From the NCBI RefSeq assembly GCF_001422325.1, contig NZ_LMMR01000005.1, forward strand, positions 558,001-622,000: 64,000 nucleotides of DNA. Direction: 5' to 3'. A model generated the notes under the pieces. That model was not told the DNA's origin, made no database searches, and saw only the letters and a list, made by a program, of their open reading frames with translations. This document shows, in pieces, positions 26,762-34,240 of the stretch. How positions within the stretch are numbered: position 1 is the stretch's first letter; each line of letters opens with the position of its first letter. Made by a program: the position numbers and the translations under genes. Source of the DNA: Leifsonia sp. Leaf264. Its GTDB lineage: Bacteria; Actinomycetota; Actinomycetes; Actinomycetales; Microbacteriaceae.

Positions 26762-26779
26762 TAAGCCAACATGCGCGGA
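26762..26779 (-). promoter_or_regulatory. Start-associated motif with leader
   Basis: TCCGCGCATGTTGGCTTA then GAC; 34-base leader to TTG 26727. Preceded by CATTTCTCCGCATG, as before the block at 43855. Confidence 0.55.
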
Positions 26780-26797
26780 CATGCGGAGAAATGCAGA

Positions 26798-26829
26798 GCA
26801 GCCCCGAACCATTTCAGGTCCGGGGCTGC
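26798..26829 (-). terminator. Hairpin after second ParB-like gene
   Basis: GCAGCCCCG / CGGGGCTGC, 9-bp perfect stem, 22 bases past the stop at 26851. Confidence 0.75.
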
Positions 26830-26850
26830 ATCAACGGCTTTCTGACGCTA

Positions 26851-27714
26851 TCACTTCGCCTTCGGGAACGACTCCGCACGGGTGCCGCCGCCGACGAAGG
26901 TCAGGTTCTTCTTCACGGTCTCACCCGACCGGTACAGGTTGAACGCCTTCACCGTGATCGCCAGCACCGTGCGGTTCGGGAGCTTGCTCATCGCGTCCTT
27001 GTTCACGATGAGCTGCTCACGCAGGACGAACACCGGGTCACCCTCGCCGTCGCTGTAGCCCTTGTGGAGCTTCTTGAAGAACTCAGCGGAGTCCTCGGTA
27101 CTGACCGGGGCGAAGATCCACAGGAGCGTCGCGACCTGCTTCGTGGAGAGGAAGCCGAGCTTGCGGGACAGGTTCTCCGCGTCCGATGCGATCTGCTTCA
27201 CCGACGGGTTCTTCGCCAGGAAGTCCAGGCTTGCCGGGATGGTGATCGCCGGACGGAACGGGTCCTTCTCCTGCTCGAACTCGCCGTTCTCGTACTCCTG
27301 GATGCCGTTCAGGGCAGCCTGCACGGCGTTGGCGCGGGTGATGCCGTTGTTGACTAGTGCGTCCTTCAGCTTGAACTGGGCGCCGCTGTCCATGGCGTTG
27401 CGTGCGGCGTAGGAGATGCCGGTGGCGATCGCCACCTTCACCGGAGTGTTGGCGCGGATGATGGCGGACAGCACGGCGGCGCCGTCGATCAGCTTGCCGT
27501 CGGGAGCGAACTTGATCGGGTTGCCGGTGAACATGAAGTTCCCGCCGCGGATGTCCGTCAGGATCTTCCGGACCGACTTCTGCGGCACGGGGCGGAGGTT
27601 CGCCGACGCGGCAAGGTAGCCCTCCGCGATCTTCGGGGTGACGATCGCGGAGATCGTCTTCTGGCTGGCGTGGTCGAGCTTGTCGATTGCGGGGGCGTTC
27701 TTCGTGTTGGTCAC
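26851..27714 (-). CDS. ParB-like paralogue lacking the DGQHR motif, 287 aa
   Basis: Aligns with the gene at 25705 over its length: PVPQKSVRKILTDIRGGNFM, KFAPDGKLIDGAAVLSAIIR (in place of the DGQHRLLG segment), LGFLSTKQVATLLWIFAPVS, LPNRTVLAITVKAFNLYRSG, RAESFPKAK. The catalytic DGQHR is replaced by DGAAV, so the protein probably cannot bind or cleave as the paralogue does and may act as a partner or regulator. GTG 27714 follows AAGGA. No motif seen in the short upstream space. Confidence 0.65.
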   Translation of the reverse strand: MTNTKNAPAIDKLDHASQKTISAIVTPKIAEGYLAASANLRPVPQKSVRKILTDIRGGNFMFTGNPIKFAPDGKLIDGAAVLSAIIRANTPVKVAIATGISYAARNAMDSGAQFKLKDALVNNGITRANAVQAALNGIQEYENGEFEQEKDPFRPAITIPASLDFLAKNPSVKQIASDAENLSRKLGFLSTKQVATLLWIFAPVSTEDSAEFFKKLHKGYSDGEGDPVFVLREQLIVNKDAMSKLPNRTVLAITVKAFNLYRSGETVKKNLTFVGGGTRAESFPKAK

Positions 27715-27812
27715 AGGTGGGGTCCTTGGTCCAGTGGGGCGGCGCGATTGCGTCCACTGGTCCTATGCGTGACCGGAGATGCCGGCTGTCAGTTTCTGCT
27801 CCCGGCGAGCGG

Positions 27813-28577
27813 CTACGGGCTGACGATCAGGGCGCCGCGGTTCAGCACAATCAGGTAGTCGTGGTGGTCGGCGTCGGTGATCGCGTCGTATCCGAGGGCT
27901 GCGGCGAGAGTGCCTTCGTTCCGCCAGACAGAACCGGAGAATGACTCTCGGTCGTCGAGGAGCCCGTCCTCGTTCTGCGGCAGGGAGTCCATGTACTCCT
28001 GGCGGAGGTCATGGATTTCCATCCAGTCGGCGATGTTCGCAGTGTCGGGCAGGGCGGCGATGATCCCGGTTCCAGGACCCTCGCCGTACAGGTCGATGGC
28101 GGTCGCCCGGTTCTCCTCGCCGCACATGAAGTAGGTGCCGCTCCCGGAGTCGCCCTTGCCGGGCCAGTACTCCCCCGACTTGAACGCTGCCGCCTGCTCC
28201 GGGAGGGCCACCCCACGGCTCAGCAGTCCGAACCTGGTCTTGGCGGCCTCCCGGTACACAGCGACAGTGTCGGTCGCCTTCTGCGGGAGCGCATCGAACC
28301 CTTGGCGTCGGGCGATCTCAGCGAGGACAGGGTCGGCGCCTCGTTCGAAGATCCCGTAGTGGTCGTTGTCGGCGGGGACGAACAGTGCCTTCATCTCCTC
28401 GGACAGCTCATGGCTGTCCACGGAGCCGACACCGACAGTGAGCTGAAACACGTCTCGGGCGGGGTTGTTCGGGCAGTTAGCCCAGGCGGGTGAGTCCTCG
28501 AAGTGGAACGAGTCCACACAGGTGGTGCAGGGACGCTTCACGCGGCCAGTAGCAGTGGCGAGCATGGACATGGTCAT
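27813..28577 (-). CDS. Possible ADP-ribosyltransferase-fold protein, 254 aa
   Basis: N-terminal Cys pair (RPCTTCVDSFHF) and further on FGLLSRGVALPEQAAAFKSG, GDSGSGTYFMCGEENRATAI. The order of an Arg-Gly, an S/G-x-GTYF strand and a later acidic segment recalls the ADP-ribosyltransferase exoenzyme fold, but the catalytic Glu is not certain, so the assignment is tentative. The ATG follows the stop of 28579 by one base; two nearby in-frame ATGs are alternatives. Cotranscribed with the upstream gene. Confidence 0.45.
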   Translation of the reverse strand: MTMSMLATATGRVKRPCTTCVDSFHFEDSPAWANCPNNPARDVFQLTVGVGSVDSHELSEEMKALFVPADNDHYGIFERGADPVLAEIARRQGFDALPQKATDTVAVYREAAKTRFGLLSRGVALPEQAAAFKSGEYWPGKGDSGSGTYFMCGEENRATAIDLYGEGPGTGIIAALPDTANIADWMEIHDLRQEYMDSLPQNEDGLLDDRESFSGSVWRNEGTLAAALGYDAITDADHHDYLIVLNRGALIVSP

Positions 28578-28578
28578 G

Positions 28579-29091
28579 TCACCAGCTCGCGAGGCCGACG
28601 TGGACGTAGTCGCTGTCCTCGTCGAAGCGGATGACGGTGGCGGAGAAGGCGCTGTCCGGCTGGTAGCCGGCCCATCCGTCGTTGGAAAACGTCTCCGACC
28701 CGGATCCCCAGCCGGCGTTGTGTTCCGTCGCCTGGAACTCGTGGGCGTCGTACCAGGAGCCGTTGAGCTCGAACAGGCGCATGTCGTACGACTCGTCGCC
28801 TTCGTCGATGTAGTCGAACTGGGAGGCGACCTCGCGGGGCACCTCAGCCAGCGACTGCAACGCGATCGGCTCCACCGTCTCGCTCATCGACACTTCACCG
28901 AACGGTGTGGTGAGCTTCCGCTCGGTCATCTCCACGGTTGGGGCGTCGACGGTGAGTGTGAGCCCTCCGGTGGTTGAGGCGCCGGGCTTGCAGCAGTCCT
29001 CCCACCCCTTGTCCTGGTAGTGCCAGTCCGGGTGGTTCGGTGCTGTGCTGGTGCAGAGGACCTGGTTCAGGCCGAGTTGCAGGGTGCTCAT
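28579..29091 (-). CDS. Hypothetical protein, 170 aa
   Basis: Soluble and acidic with paired Cys (WEDCCKPGAS) and an aromatic, Glu/Asp-rich C-terminal half (FDYIDEGDESYDMRLFELNG). No family recognised. First gene of a two-gene unit; ATG 29091 has AGAAGGAGAT and a ~46-base leader after the motif. Confidence 0.65.
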   Translation of the reverse strand: MSTLQLGLNQVLCTSTAPNHPDWHYQDKGWEDCCKPGASTTGGLTLTVDAPTVEMTERKLTTPFGEVSMSETVEPIALQSLAEVPREVASQFDYIDEGDESYDMRLFELNGSWYDAHEFQATEHNAGWGSGSETFSNDGWAGYQPDSAFSATVIRFDEDSDYVHVGLASW

Positions 29092-29137
29092 GGTCGATCT
29101 CCTTCTGTTCCGGGCGGGAATGCGGCCGCCCTATTTC

Positions 29138-29156
29138 GGAGACGTAGGTGTGTGGC
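29138..29156 (-). promoter_or_regulatory. Start-associated motif with leader (19 nt form)
   Basis: GCCACACACCTACGTCTCC then GAA; leader to ATG 29091. The CTACGTCT form recurs at 32232 and 33613. Confidence 0.65.
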
Positions 29157-29178
29157 TGGCTCTGGCGCGGACCGGTTC

Positions 29179-29922
29179 CTAGAGGGTGATCTCGGGGGCA
29201 CCGAAGCCGCGGGGAGCGTAGGAGCCTGCTGTCGACTTTCCGGTGGTCTTCGCCCGCGCTGCTCCGGAGCCCTGGCTTGCAGGTGCTTTCTGGGGTCCGC
29301 GGTATCGGGTGAAGGTGTCCGCCTGTTTCCGGGCGGCTTCCACCGCAGGCGCACGGTCGGGACCCTGCCAGTTGTAGCGGTGGAGTTTCGTCGCGTCGGC
29401 CATCTCTGTCAGCCGTCGGCCGGCGTCGCGCATCACGGTTCGGACCTGCTTGCGTTCCACGTCGGACGCGGTCCGCATCCTGGCGTCGAGCTCCTTCGTC
29501 CACTCTGCGATGCGACGGTTGGGCAGGTTCGCGTACCCGCCGAGCTTGTAGGAGTGCGCTTCGATCTGGGCGTTGGTCAGATCCTTTGCGATGTACTGGA
29601 TAAGCCGTCGCTTCGCGGGGCCGTGATAGATCGCACCGTCGGTCTGCGCCTTCGCGGCCATGTCGTCAAGCCCAGATATTTCCAGCGTGTCGTAGACGAC
29701 GTTGTGGCCGCCGGGGTTGCTTCCCCGCCATGCGTCGTGCGCTGCCTCCTGGGAGGGGTGGCCGGTGCTCACCCACTGGAACGACGACCATTCGTAGTCG
29801 ACATCCCATTCCGGGTCGTAGTCCTCGTCGTCGTAAGCGTCGTGGGTGTTGGCGGTGTAAAACCCTCGGTTCCAGGTGCCGTCCGGGGACTGCCAGATGA
29901 CGTTCTCTCGGTTGAAGCTCAT
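29179..29922 (-). CDS. Hypothetical protein with STAGS-type C-terminal tail, 247 aa
   Basis: Acidic N-terminus rich in Trp and Tyr (YDDEDYDPEWDVDYEW), helical middle (RTASDVERKQVRTVMRDAGR), basic region, then the tail KSTAGSYAPRGFGAPEITL. The gene at 59053 ends in a closely similar tail although the rest is unlike. ATG 29922 abuts the motif. Function unknown. Confidence 0.65.
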   Translation of the reverse strand: MSFNRENVIWQSPDGTWNRGFYTANTHDAYDDEDYDPEWDVDYEWSSFQWVSTGHPSQEAAHDAWRGSNPGGHNVVYDTLEISGLDDMAAKAQTDGAIYHGPAKRRLIQYIAKDLTNAQIEAHSYKLGGYANLPNRRIAEWTKELDARMRTASDVERKQVRTVMRDAGRRLTEMADATKLHRYNWQGPDRAPAVEAARKQADTFTRYRGPQKAPASQGSGAARAKTTGKSTAGSYAPRGFGAPEITL

Positions 29923-29940
29923 GCAATCTAGGTGTGTGGC
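29923..29940 (-). promoter_or_regulatory. Start-associated motif, abuts start (18 nt)
   Basis: GCCACACACCTAGATTGC ends at ATG 29922. Confidence 0.7.
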
Positions 29941-29952
29941 TCGGGGGATGCA

Positions 29953-29986
29953 GGAAGCCCGCAGAACCGAAGTTCCACGGGCTTCC
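29953..29986 (-). terminator. Hairpin after cation transporter gene
   Basis: GGAAGCCCG / CGGGCTTCC, 9-bp perfect stem, 14 bases past the stop at 30001. Confidence 0.75.
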
Positions 29987-30000
29987 GCACACTGCCGAGG

Positions 30001-30930
30001 TCAGGCGGTGGCCAACTCGCTGTCCCGGTAGACGTCCGGTTCGATGTAGATGACCTTTGCGCTGGGCACTGCGGCGCGGATGCGCGCTTCGATCAGGTCG
30101 ATCGACGATGCGACCTCCTCGAAGGAGATGCCGGCTGGGACGCTGACCTTGACCACTACGAGCAGCTCCTCAGGGCCGAGGTGCAGGGTGCGCATGTGGA
30201 TGATCCGGTCTGCTTCGTCGCCGTTCAGGACGGCGTCGCGGATCGCGTCGACGTCGGACGGGGATGCGCCCTCGCCGATCAGGAGACTCTTCGTCTCGAA
30301 GCCGATGATGATGGCGACTCCGACGAGCAGCACTCCGATGAGGATGGTGCCGGCAGCGTCGAAGATGCCGTTCCCGGTGATCACGGTGAGGCCGACGCCG
30401 AGCAGCGCGAGGATCAGTCCGGTGATCGCAGCGAAGTCTTCCAGGATGACGACGAGGAGCTCCGGCGCTTTCGCGTCGCGGATGAACTGAGGCCAGGAGG
30501 CTGAGCCGCGCAGCTTGTTCGATTCCTTCATCGCTGTGCGGAGCGACATGCCTTCCAGGCCGATCGAGACGACGAGGACGATCACGGGCAGGAGCCACAC
30601 CTCGATCGGTTGCGGGTGGGACAGCTTCTCGATGCCTTCGTAGATGGAGTACAGGCCGCCGACGGTGAACAGGATGAGAGCAACCAGGAACGCGTACACG
30701 TACCGTTCGCGGCCGTACCCGAAGGGATGGTGCTCGTCGGCTTTCCGGCGTGACTGGCGGCCGCCGAGGAGAAGCAGCACCTGGTTGCCGGAATCGGCGA
30801 ATGAATGGATCGCTTCCGCGAGCATTGCTGCGCTGCCGGATACAGCGGCGGCGATCGACTTCGTCACGGCGATTCCGAGGTTCGCGGACAGGGCGGCGAA
30901 GATCGCTTTGTTGCTTCCGCTGGTGCTCAC
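30001..30930 (-). CDS. Cation diffusion facilitator family transporter
   Basis: 309 residues, six membrane helices and a cytoplasmic C-terminal domain. AEAIHSFADSGNQ (helix 2 metal site), HPFGYGRERYVYAF and LEDFAAITGLI (helix 5 metal site) are CDF signatures; the C-terminal domain (HMRTLHLGPEELLVVVKVSV) is the ferredoxin-like metal-sensing part. Expected to export divalent metal by proton antiport. GTG 30930 follows AAGGGGG; the longer upstream frame reads through leader sequence. An unusual cargo gene for this accessory region. Confidence 0.9.
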   Translation of the reverse strand: MSTSGSNKAIFAALSANLGIAVTKSIAAAVSGSAAMLAEAIHSFADSGNQVLLLLGGRQSRRKADEHHPFGYGRERYVYAFLVALILFTVGGLYSIYEGIEKLSHPQPIEVWLLPVIVLVVSIGLEGMSLRTAMKESNKLRGSASWPQFIRDAKAPELLVVILEDFAAITGLILALLGVGLTVITGNGIFDAAGTILIGVLLVGVAIIIGFETKSLLIGEGASPSDVDAIRDAVLNGDEADRIIHMRTLHLGPEELLVVVKVSVPAGISFEEVASSIDLIEARIRAAVPSAKVIYIEPDVYRDSELATA

Positions 30931-31008
30931 AGGCTGGCCCCCTTGATGTTCGTGGCCTGGCTGGAGTGCTTCATGTCGTTCTCGGCTTTCGGTTGTGGTG
31001 ACGGTTTC

Positions 31009-31026
31009 ACTACCTCCATGGGCGGA
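31009..31026 (-). promoter_or_regulatory. Start-associated motif variant with long leader
   Basis: TCCGCCCATGGAGGTAGT then GAA; about 78-base leader to GTG 30930; TGAAAGC 14 bases upstream. Confidence 0.55.
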
Positions 31027-31068
31027 TTCGACTGCTTTCACGCGGTCTCGGGTTCCTGTCCAAGGGAA

Positions 31069-31101
31069 GAAGCCCGGCGCCTTCGTGGGCAGCCGGGCTT
31101 C
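31069..31101 (-). terminator. Hairpin after lipoprotein paralogue
   Basis: GAAGCCCGGC / GCCGGGCTTC, 10-bp perfect stem. Confidence 0.75.
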
Positions 31102-31118
31102 TCCTTGTTCTGATGGGC

Positions 31119-31439
31119 TCAGCCGAGCTGGTCCAGCTGGTCCAGCTTGTCGGGGCAGGCGGTCTGCATCCCCAGGGTGGCGACGTTCTTCGCGCCTTCA
31201 GCTGACAGGGCGGCGGGGTTCTCGGCGTAGACCTGCTCCGCCCATCCGCTGTAGGAGTCGGAGTGCTCGACTCGGTCGCAGCCGGAGTGGGTGATCGAGG
31301 CGAGCTGCTCGTCGGTGAGCCCGTCGATGTTGAGGCCGGTGGAGCGCATCTCGTCGACGAGCGCTCCGTCGTTGGAGCATCCGGCGAGGGAGAGGACGAT
31401 GGCTGCTGCGGCCGCGAAGGCGAGGATGGGTTTACGCAA
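31119..31439 (-). CDS. Secreted lipoprotein, 106 aa (paralogue of 24577)
   Basis: Lipobox IVLSLAGC after an Ala-rich signal helix, then an exported domain with SITHSGCDRVEHS and LGMQTACPDKL. Same length and Cys positions as 24577. Starts at TTG 31439, aligned with the ATG of the paralogue, after GAAGGAAG. Terminators of the two genes also share the AAGCCCGGC core, suggesting duplication of the whole unit. Confidence 0.7.
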   Translation of the reverse strand: MRKPILAFAAAAAIVLSLAGCSNDGALVDEMRSTGLNIDGLTDEQLASITHSGCDRVEHSDSYSGWAEQVYAENPAALSAEGAKNVATLGMQTACPDKLDQLDQLG

Positions 31440-31451
31440 GAGGCTTCCTTC

Positions 31452-31470
31452 AGGTTTGCTGTGTGTCGGC
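31452..31470 (-). promoter_or_regulatory. Divergent variant of the motif with leader
   Basis: GCCGACACACAGCAAACCT then GAA; matches the copy upstream of 24897. Confidence 0.5.
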
Positions 31471-31513
31471 TGGATCGCCTCGGGAAGGCTATGGGTGGCC
31501 GCCGACACCAACC

Positions 31514-32209
31514 TCAGTGGAACGCGTACCGTTCGATCGGTTCGATCAGCTGGCTGTACCGCTGAGCTTCAGCGTCCCAGTGCGGGTCCTGCGTCCGGTG
31601 CTGCAGGATGAGGGCGCTGTCGCGGGCGAGGACGAGCTGGTTGTACGCGTGCCCGTAGCAGGCGGCGATGCTCTGCAGGTCCTCTGCCGGCTTCTCCATC
31701 GCCTTGCCGATGTACTCCCAGTACTCCTTGTCGGCGCGCTCCGCGACACCTTCGACGGAGTCGGTGGACACGTTCGGGTGGCGGATCACCTTCTCGAGGA
31801 TGCCGGGGCCGGCGTGCACGTCGTCGACCAGCTTCGCCAAGGTTCCAGCGCCGGTGTTCGGGAGTTCGGTTGCCATGAAGCGGACGCGGGGACGGTTGTA
31901 GACGTCCTTCCGGTTCAGCTCGCGGCTGACAGCCGATTCGATCTCCTCCGCGGTCAAGTCCGGGTTGGAGAGGGCGTGCATGCGGTCGTCGGCGGACTTT
32001 CGGCCGTCGTAGGCCGGGAACGGGGAGAACACCCGACCGGGACGGATGAACTGGTTCTCGACCGGCGACACCGACTCCGGCAGGTGCCCGCCGACGGGGA
32101 TCTCCTCCCCTGCGGTGTGCTGCGCCTGGCGGAACTTCCCGTCCTTCGCGTGCGGGTGCTTCTGGTGGTGCTCAACGAGCTCCGCCCCGGTCAACGTTCC
32201 GTCCGACAT
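31514..32209 (-). CDS. LRV-like helical repeat protein with N-terminal GKF tag, 231 aa
   Basis: Residues 20-40 hold HAKDGKFRQAQHTAGEEIPV. The rest is helical with repeats of the type MHALSNPDLTAEEIESAVSR, FMATELPNTGAGTLAKLV, KVIRHPNVSTDSVEGVAERA; the HPN-x-S/T turns and Leu spacing resemble leucine-rich-variant (LRV) or armadillo-like repeats that make a protein-binding solenoid. Genes at 32932, 38119 and 58477 are relatives. ATG 32209 has AAAGGAAAGG and a leader after the motif. Confidence 0.6.
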   Translation of the reverse strand: MSDGTLTGAELVEHHQKHPHAKDGKFRQAQHTAGEEIPVGGHLPESVSPVENQFIRPGRVFSPFPAYDGRKSADDRMHALSNPDLTAEEIESAVSRELNRKDVYNRPRVRFMATELPNTGAGTLAKLVDDVHAGPGILEKVIRHPNVSTDSVEGVAERADKEYWEYIGKAMEKPAEDLQSIAACYGHAYNQLVLARDSALILQHRTQDPHWDAEAQRYSQLIEPIERYAFH

Positions 32210-32231
32210 GTGATGCCTTTCCTTTGTGGTC

Positions 32232-32250
32232 AGAGACGTAGGTGTGTGGC
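32232..32250 (-). promoter_or_regulatory. Start-associated motif with leader (19 nt form)
   Basis: GCCACACACCTACGTCTCT then GAC; 22-base leader to ATG 32209. Confidence 0.65.
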
Positions 32251-32898
32251 CTACCTGCGGCGCCGGTTGGTTTCCAGGTCGTGGTCGTCGGCGATGATGC
32301 GCAGGTCCTGGAGGATCTCCCCGATCGCGAGCGAGTCCCCGTCGAATCGGCGGCTGCTGCGGTTTTCGGTGTCGAGGTCGTCCAGGTCGGCGGCGATGTC
32401 GTTCACTCGTTCCACCTTCACGCGGGCTTCGTCGAACGGGTCGTCGGTTCCGGTGGGGGCGTCGAGGGTATCGATGATCTTCTGCACCCATGCTGCTGGG
32501 CCGTCGTCGATGTCATGTTCGATGCTGCTCATCTGGGTGAGCATGTCCCGAAGCCCGTCGCCGTGCTGGTCGAGGGTGTCGGCGACAGCAGCGGTTCGCA
32601 TCGCAGCTCCGACAGGGTCGACGTCGTCCATCCGCACGGCCATCGCTTCACGGATCCTCCCGACCAGTTCGATGTTCGCGATCGGGTCTGCAGTCACCGG
32701 CAGGATCTGCTGTCGTTCCACGACACCGTCCATTGTGAGAACCACTCCGCGGTACTGTCCGGCCGATCGGGCGCGGTCTCCGCGCATCGAGCACAGCAGC
32801 TCGTCGTTGGATCCGGCCATGTGTGAGGCTTTGACGCCGCAAGCTTCCGGGTGCGGGCAGGCCACCTCGTTCTTCGGCAGGGTTCGTTGGGGGTTCAT
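32251..32898 (-). CDS. Hypothetical protein with N-terminal Cys/His cluster, 215 aa
   Basis: The start VACPHPEACGVKASHMAGSN and LLCSMRG contain three Cys and two His that may bind zinc; the remainder is acidic and helical (RTAAVADTLDQHGDGLRDML). Starts at ATG 32898 after AAAGGATC, 33 bases behind the upstream helical repeat gene, without a motif of its own: second gene of an operon. Confidence 0.65.
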   Translation of the reverse strand: MNPQRTLPKNEVACPHPEACGVKASHMAGSNDELLCSMRGDRARSAGQYRGVVLTMDGVVERQQILPVTADPIANIELVGRIREAMAVRMDDVDPVGAAMRTAAVADTLDQHGDGLRDMLTQMSSIEHDIDDGPAAWVQKIIDTLDAPTGTDDPFDEARVKVERVNDIAADLDDLDTENRSSRRFDGDSLAIGEILQDLRIIADDHDLETNRRRR

Positions 32899-32931
32899 GA
32901 TGATCCTTTCGGTGGTGAAGTCGGGTGGCAC

Positions 32932-33612
32932 TCAGGCCTGTTGCCGCTTGGCCTGCTGGTTCAGGGCTTGGTAGTGGGTTGCCTCTCGGCTCCAGTGCAT
33001 GACGGCGTTGTCGACGTTCCGGCTGGCGAGGACGGCGGCGACCCCGGCGAGGTGGCCGGTGGAGCGTTCCAGCTTCCAGTAGGCCGCGTTGAGCTCGTCG
33101 GCGTCGGTGGCGTCGGAGATGGAGTCGATGGCGTTCTGGTAGGCGGCGAAGCCGTCGACGCGGAGGCGTTGGATGGTCTCGTTGGACGTGTTCGGGTGGC
33201 GGAGGACGTTCTCCCGGATCCCGAGTCCTGCGGCGCCGCCGGAGCTGATGAAGTCGAGGAGCGTGCGCGACGAGTTCGGGTGCTCGGACGCGATCATCTT
33301 CACCTCGTCGAAGTGCAGCCTGTCTTTCCGTGACAGCTCACGGAACACGATCTGCTCGAGCTCGTCGCCGAGCAGTTCCGGGTTCCGCAGTGCGTCCATG
33401 CGGACGGATCCTTCGTGGCGGTGGTTGTACTTCTCGTACGGGACGGCGCGGCGCCGGGCTGCGGTCGGGGACGGTTCGATGAAGCTGAGGACGGGCGTTT
33501 CGCCGGGGACCTCACGGAGGGTGGGGAACTGGCCGGTGCGGGCGTCGTGGACGGTGCCGGACTTCTTCGAGAAGGTGACGGGGGCGGTGTAGCGCGGGTC
33601 ATTGATCGGCAT
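32932..33612 (-). CDS. LRV-like helical repeat protein with N-terminal GQF tag, 226 aa
   Basis: HDARTGQFPTLREVPGETPV near residues 22-41 parallels the tag of 31514. Repeats follow: MDALRNPELLGDELEQIVFR, IASEHPNSSRTLLDFI, NVLRHPNTSNETIQRL. The same helical solenoid class; a binding platform is inferred. ATG 33612 is 19 bases from the motif start. Confidence 0.6.
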   Translation of the reverse strand: MPINDPRYTAPVTFSKKSGTVHDARTGQFPTLREVPGETPVLSFIEPSPTAARRRAVPYEKYNHRHEGSVRMDALRNPELLGDELEQIVFRELSRKDRLHFDEVKMIASEHPNSSRTLLDFISSGGAAGLGIRENVLRHPNTSNETIQRLRVDGFAAYQNAIDSISDATDADELNAAYWKLERSTGHLAGVAAVLASRNVDNAVMHWSREATHYQALNQQAKRQQA

Positions 33613-33631
33613 GAAGACGTAGGTGTGTGGC
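33613..33631 (-). promoter_or_regulatory. Start-associated motif, abuts start (19 nt)
   Basis: GCCACACACCTACGTCTTC ends at ATG 33612. Confidence 0.7.
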
Positions 33632-33772
33632 CGGCCTGGGTGAATCGCGCGCGGACCGGTAAAAGCAAGCCCTTACCCGCTCATCTTCACCGACAGAGAG
33701 CAGCCTGAAAGCTTCGATGTCGGGAGGTGCTGGGATGCTCACCATCCCCACCCACGACACGAAGGGCCATCC

Positions 33773-34216
33773 TTGGCAGAACAGACCCTCGACCGCGACT
33801 ACCTGTCCGAGATCACCGGCCTCGACGGAGCGGTACAGCTGACCAGCCGCCTGCTGGCCGGCCTGGTGTACACAGGATGGCAGACCCGGTTCATGGAGAG
33901 CCCCGCCCGGATCCGGAAGCTCGGAGCTGAAACTGCAGAGCTCCGAGGCCGGGCCGCCGGAGACCGGGACAGGATCCCCACCCCGATGGTTCAGCAGGTG
34001 TCGTGGATGATCGCCGAGCACGCCGAAGCTGTGACCACCGGACGGACCGACATGAACAGCCTGGTGCTGATCATCGACGGTGACTGGGTCCGCGCCGGAG
34101 TGCACGACACCGAAACCGCCCCGTTCGTCATGGTCCGCGGCGGGTACAGCCGACCGACATTCGTTCAGCTGGCGATCGCCCTAGCCACGCTGAAAGAGCG
34201 GATGCTGGCCAGCTGA
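33773..34216 (+). CDS. Hypothetical protein, 147 aa
   Basis: Soluble, mixed alpha/beta. TTG 33773 is taken as start because GAAGGG precedes it at normal spacing; no ATG is near. LIIDGDWVRAGVHDTETAPF forms a probable beta core. There is no motif block in the 160 bases upstream, unlike most genes here. Converges with the M23 gene. Confidence 0.55.
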   Translation: MAEQTLDRDYLSEITGLDGAVQLTSRLLAGLVYTGWQTRFMESPARIRKLGAETAELRGRAAGDRDRIPTPMVQQVSWMIAEHAEAVTTGRTDMNSLVLIIDGDWVRAGVHDTETAPFVMVRGGYSRPTFVQLAIALATLKERMLAS

Positions 34217-34240
34217 CACGCGCCGGAAGCCAGGCTCAGC

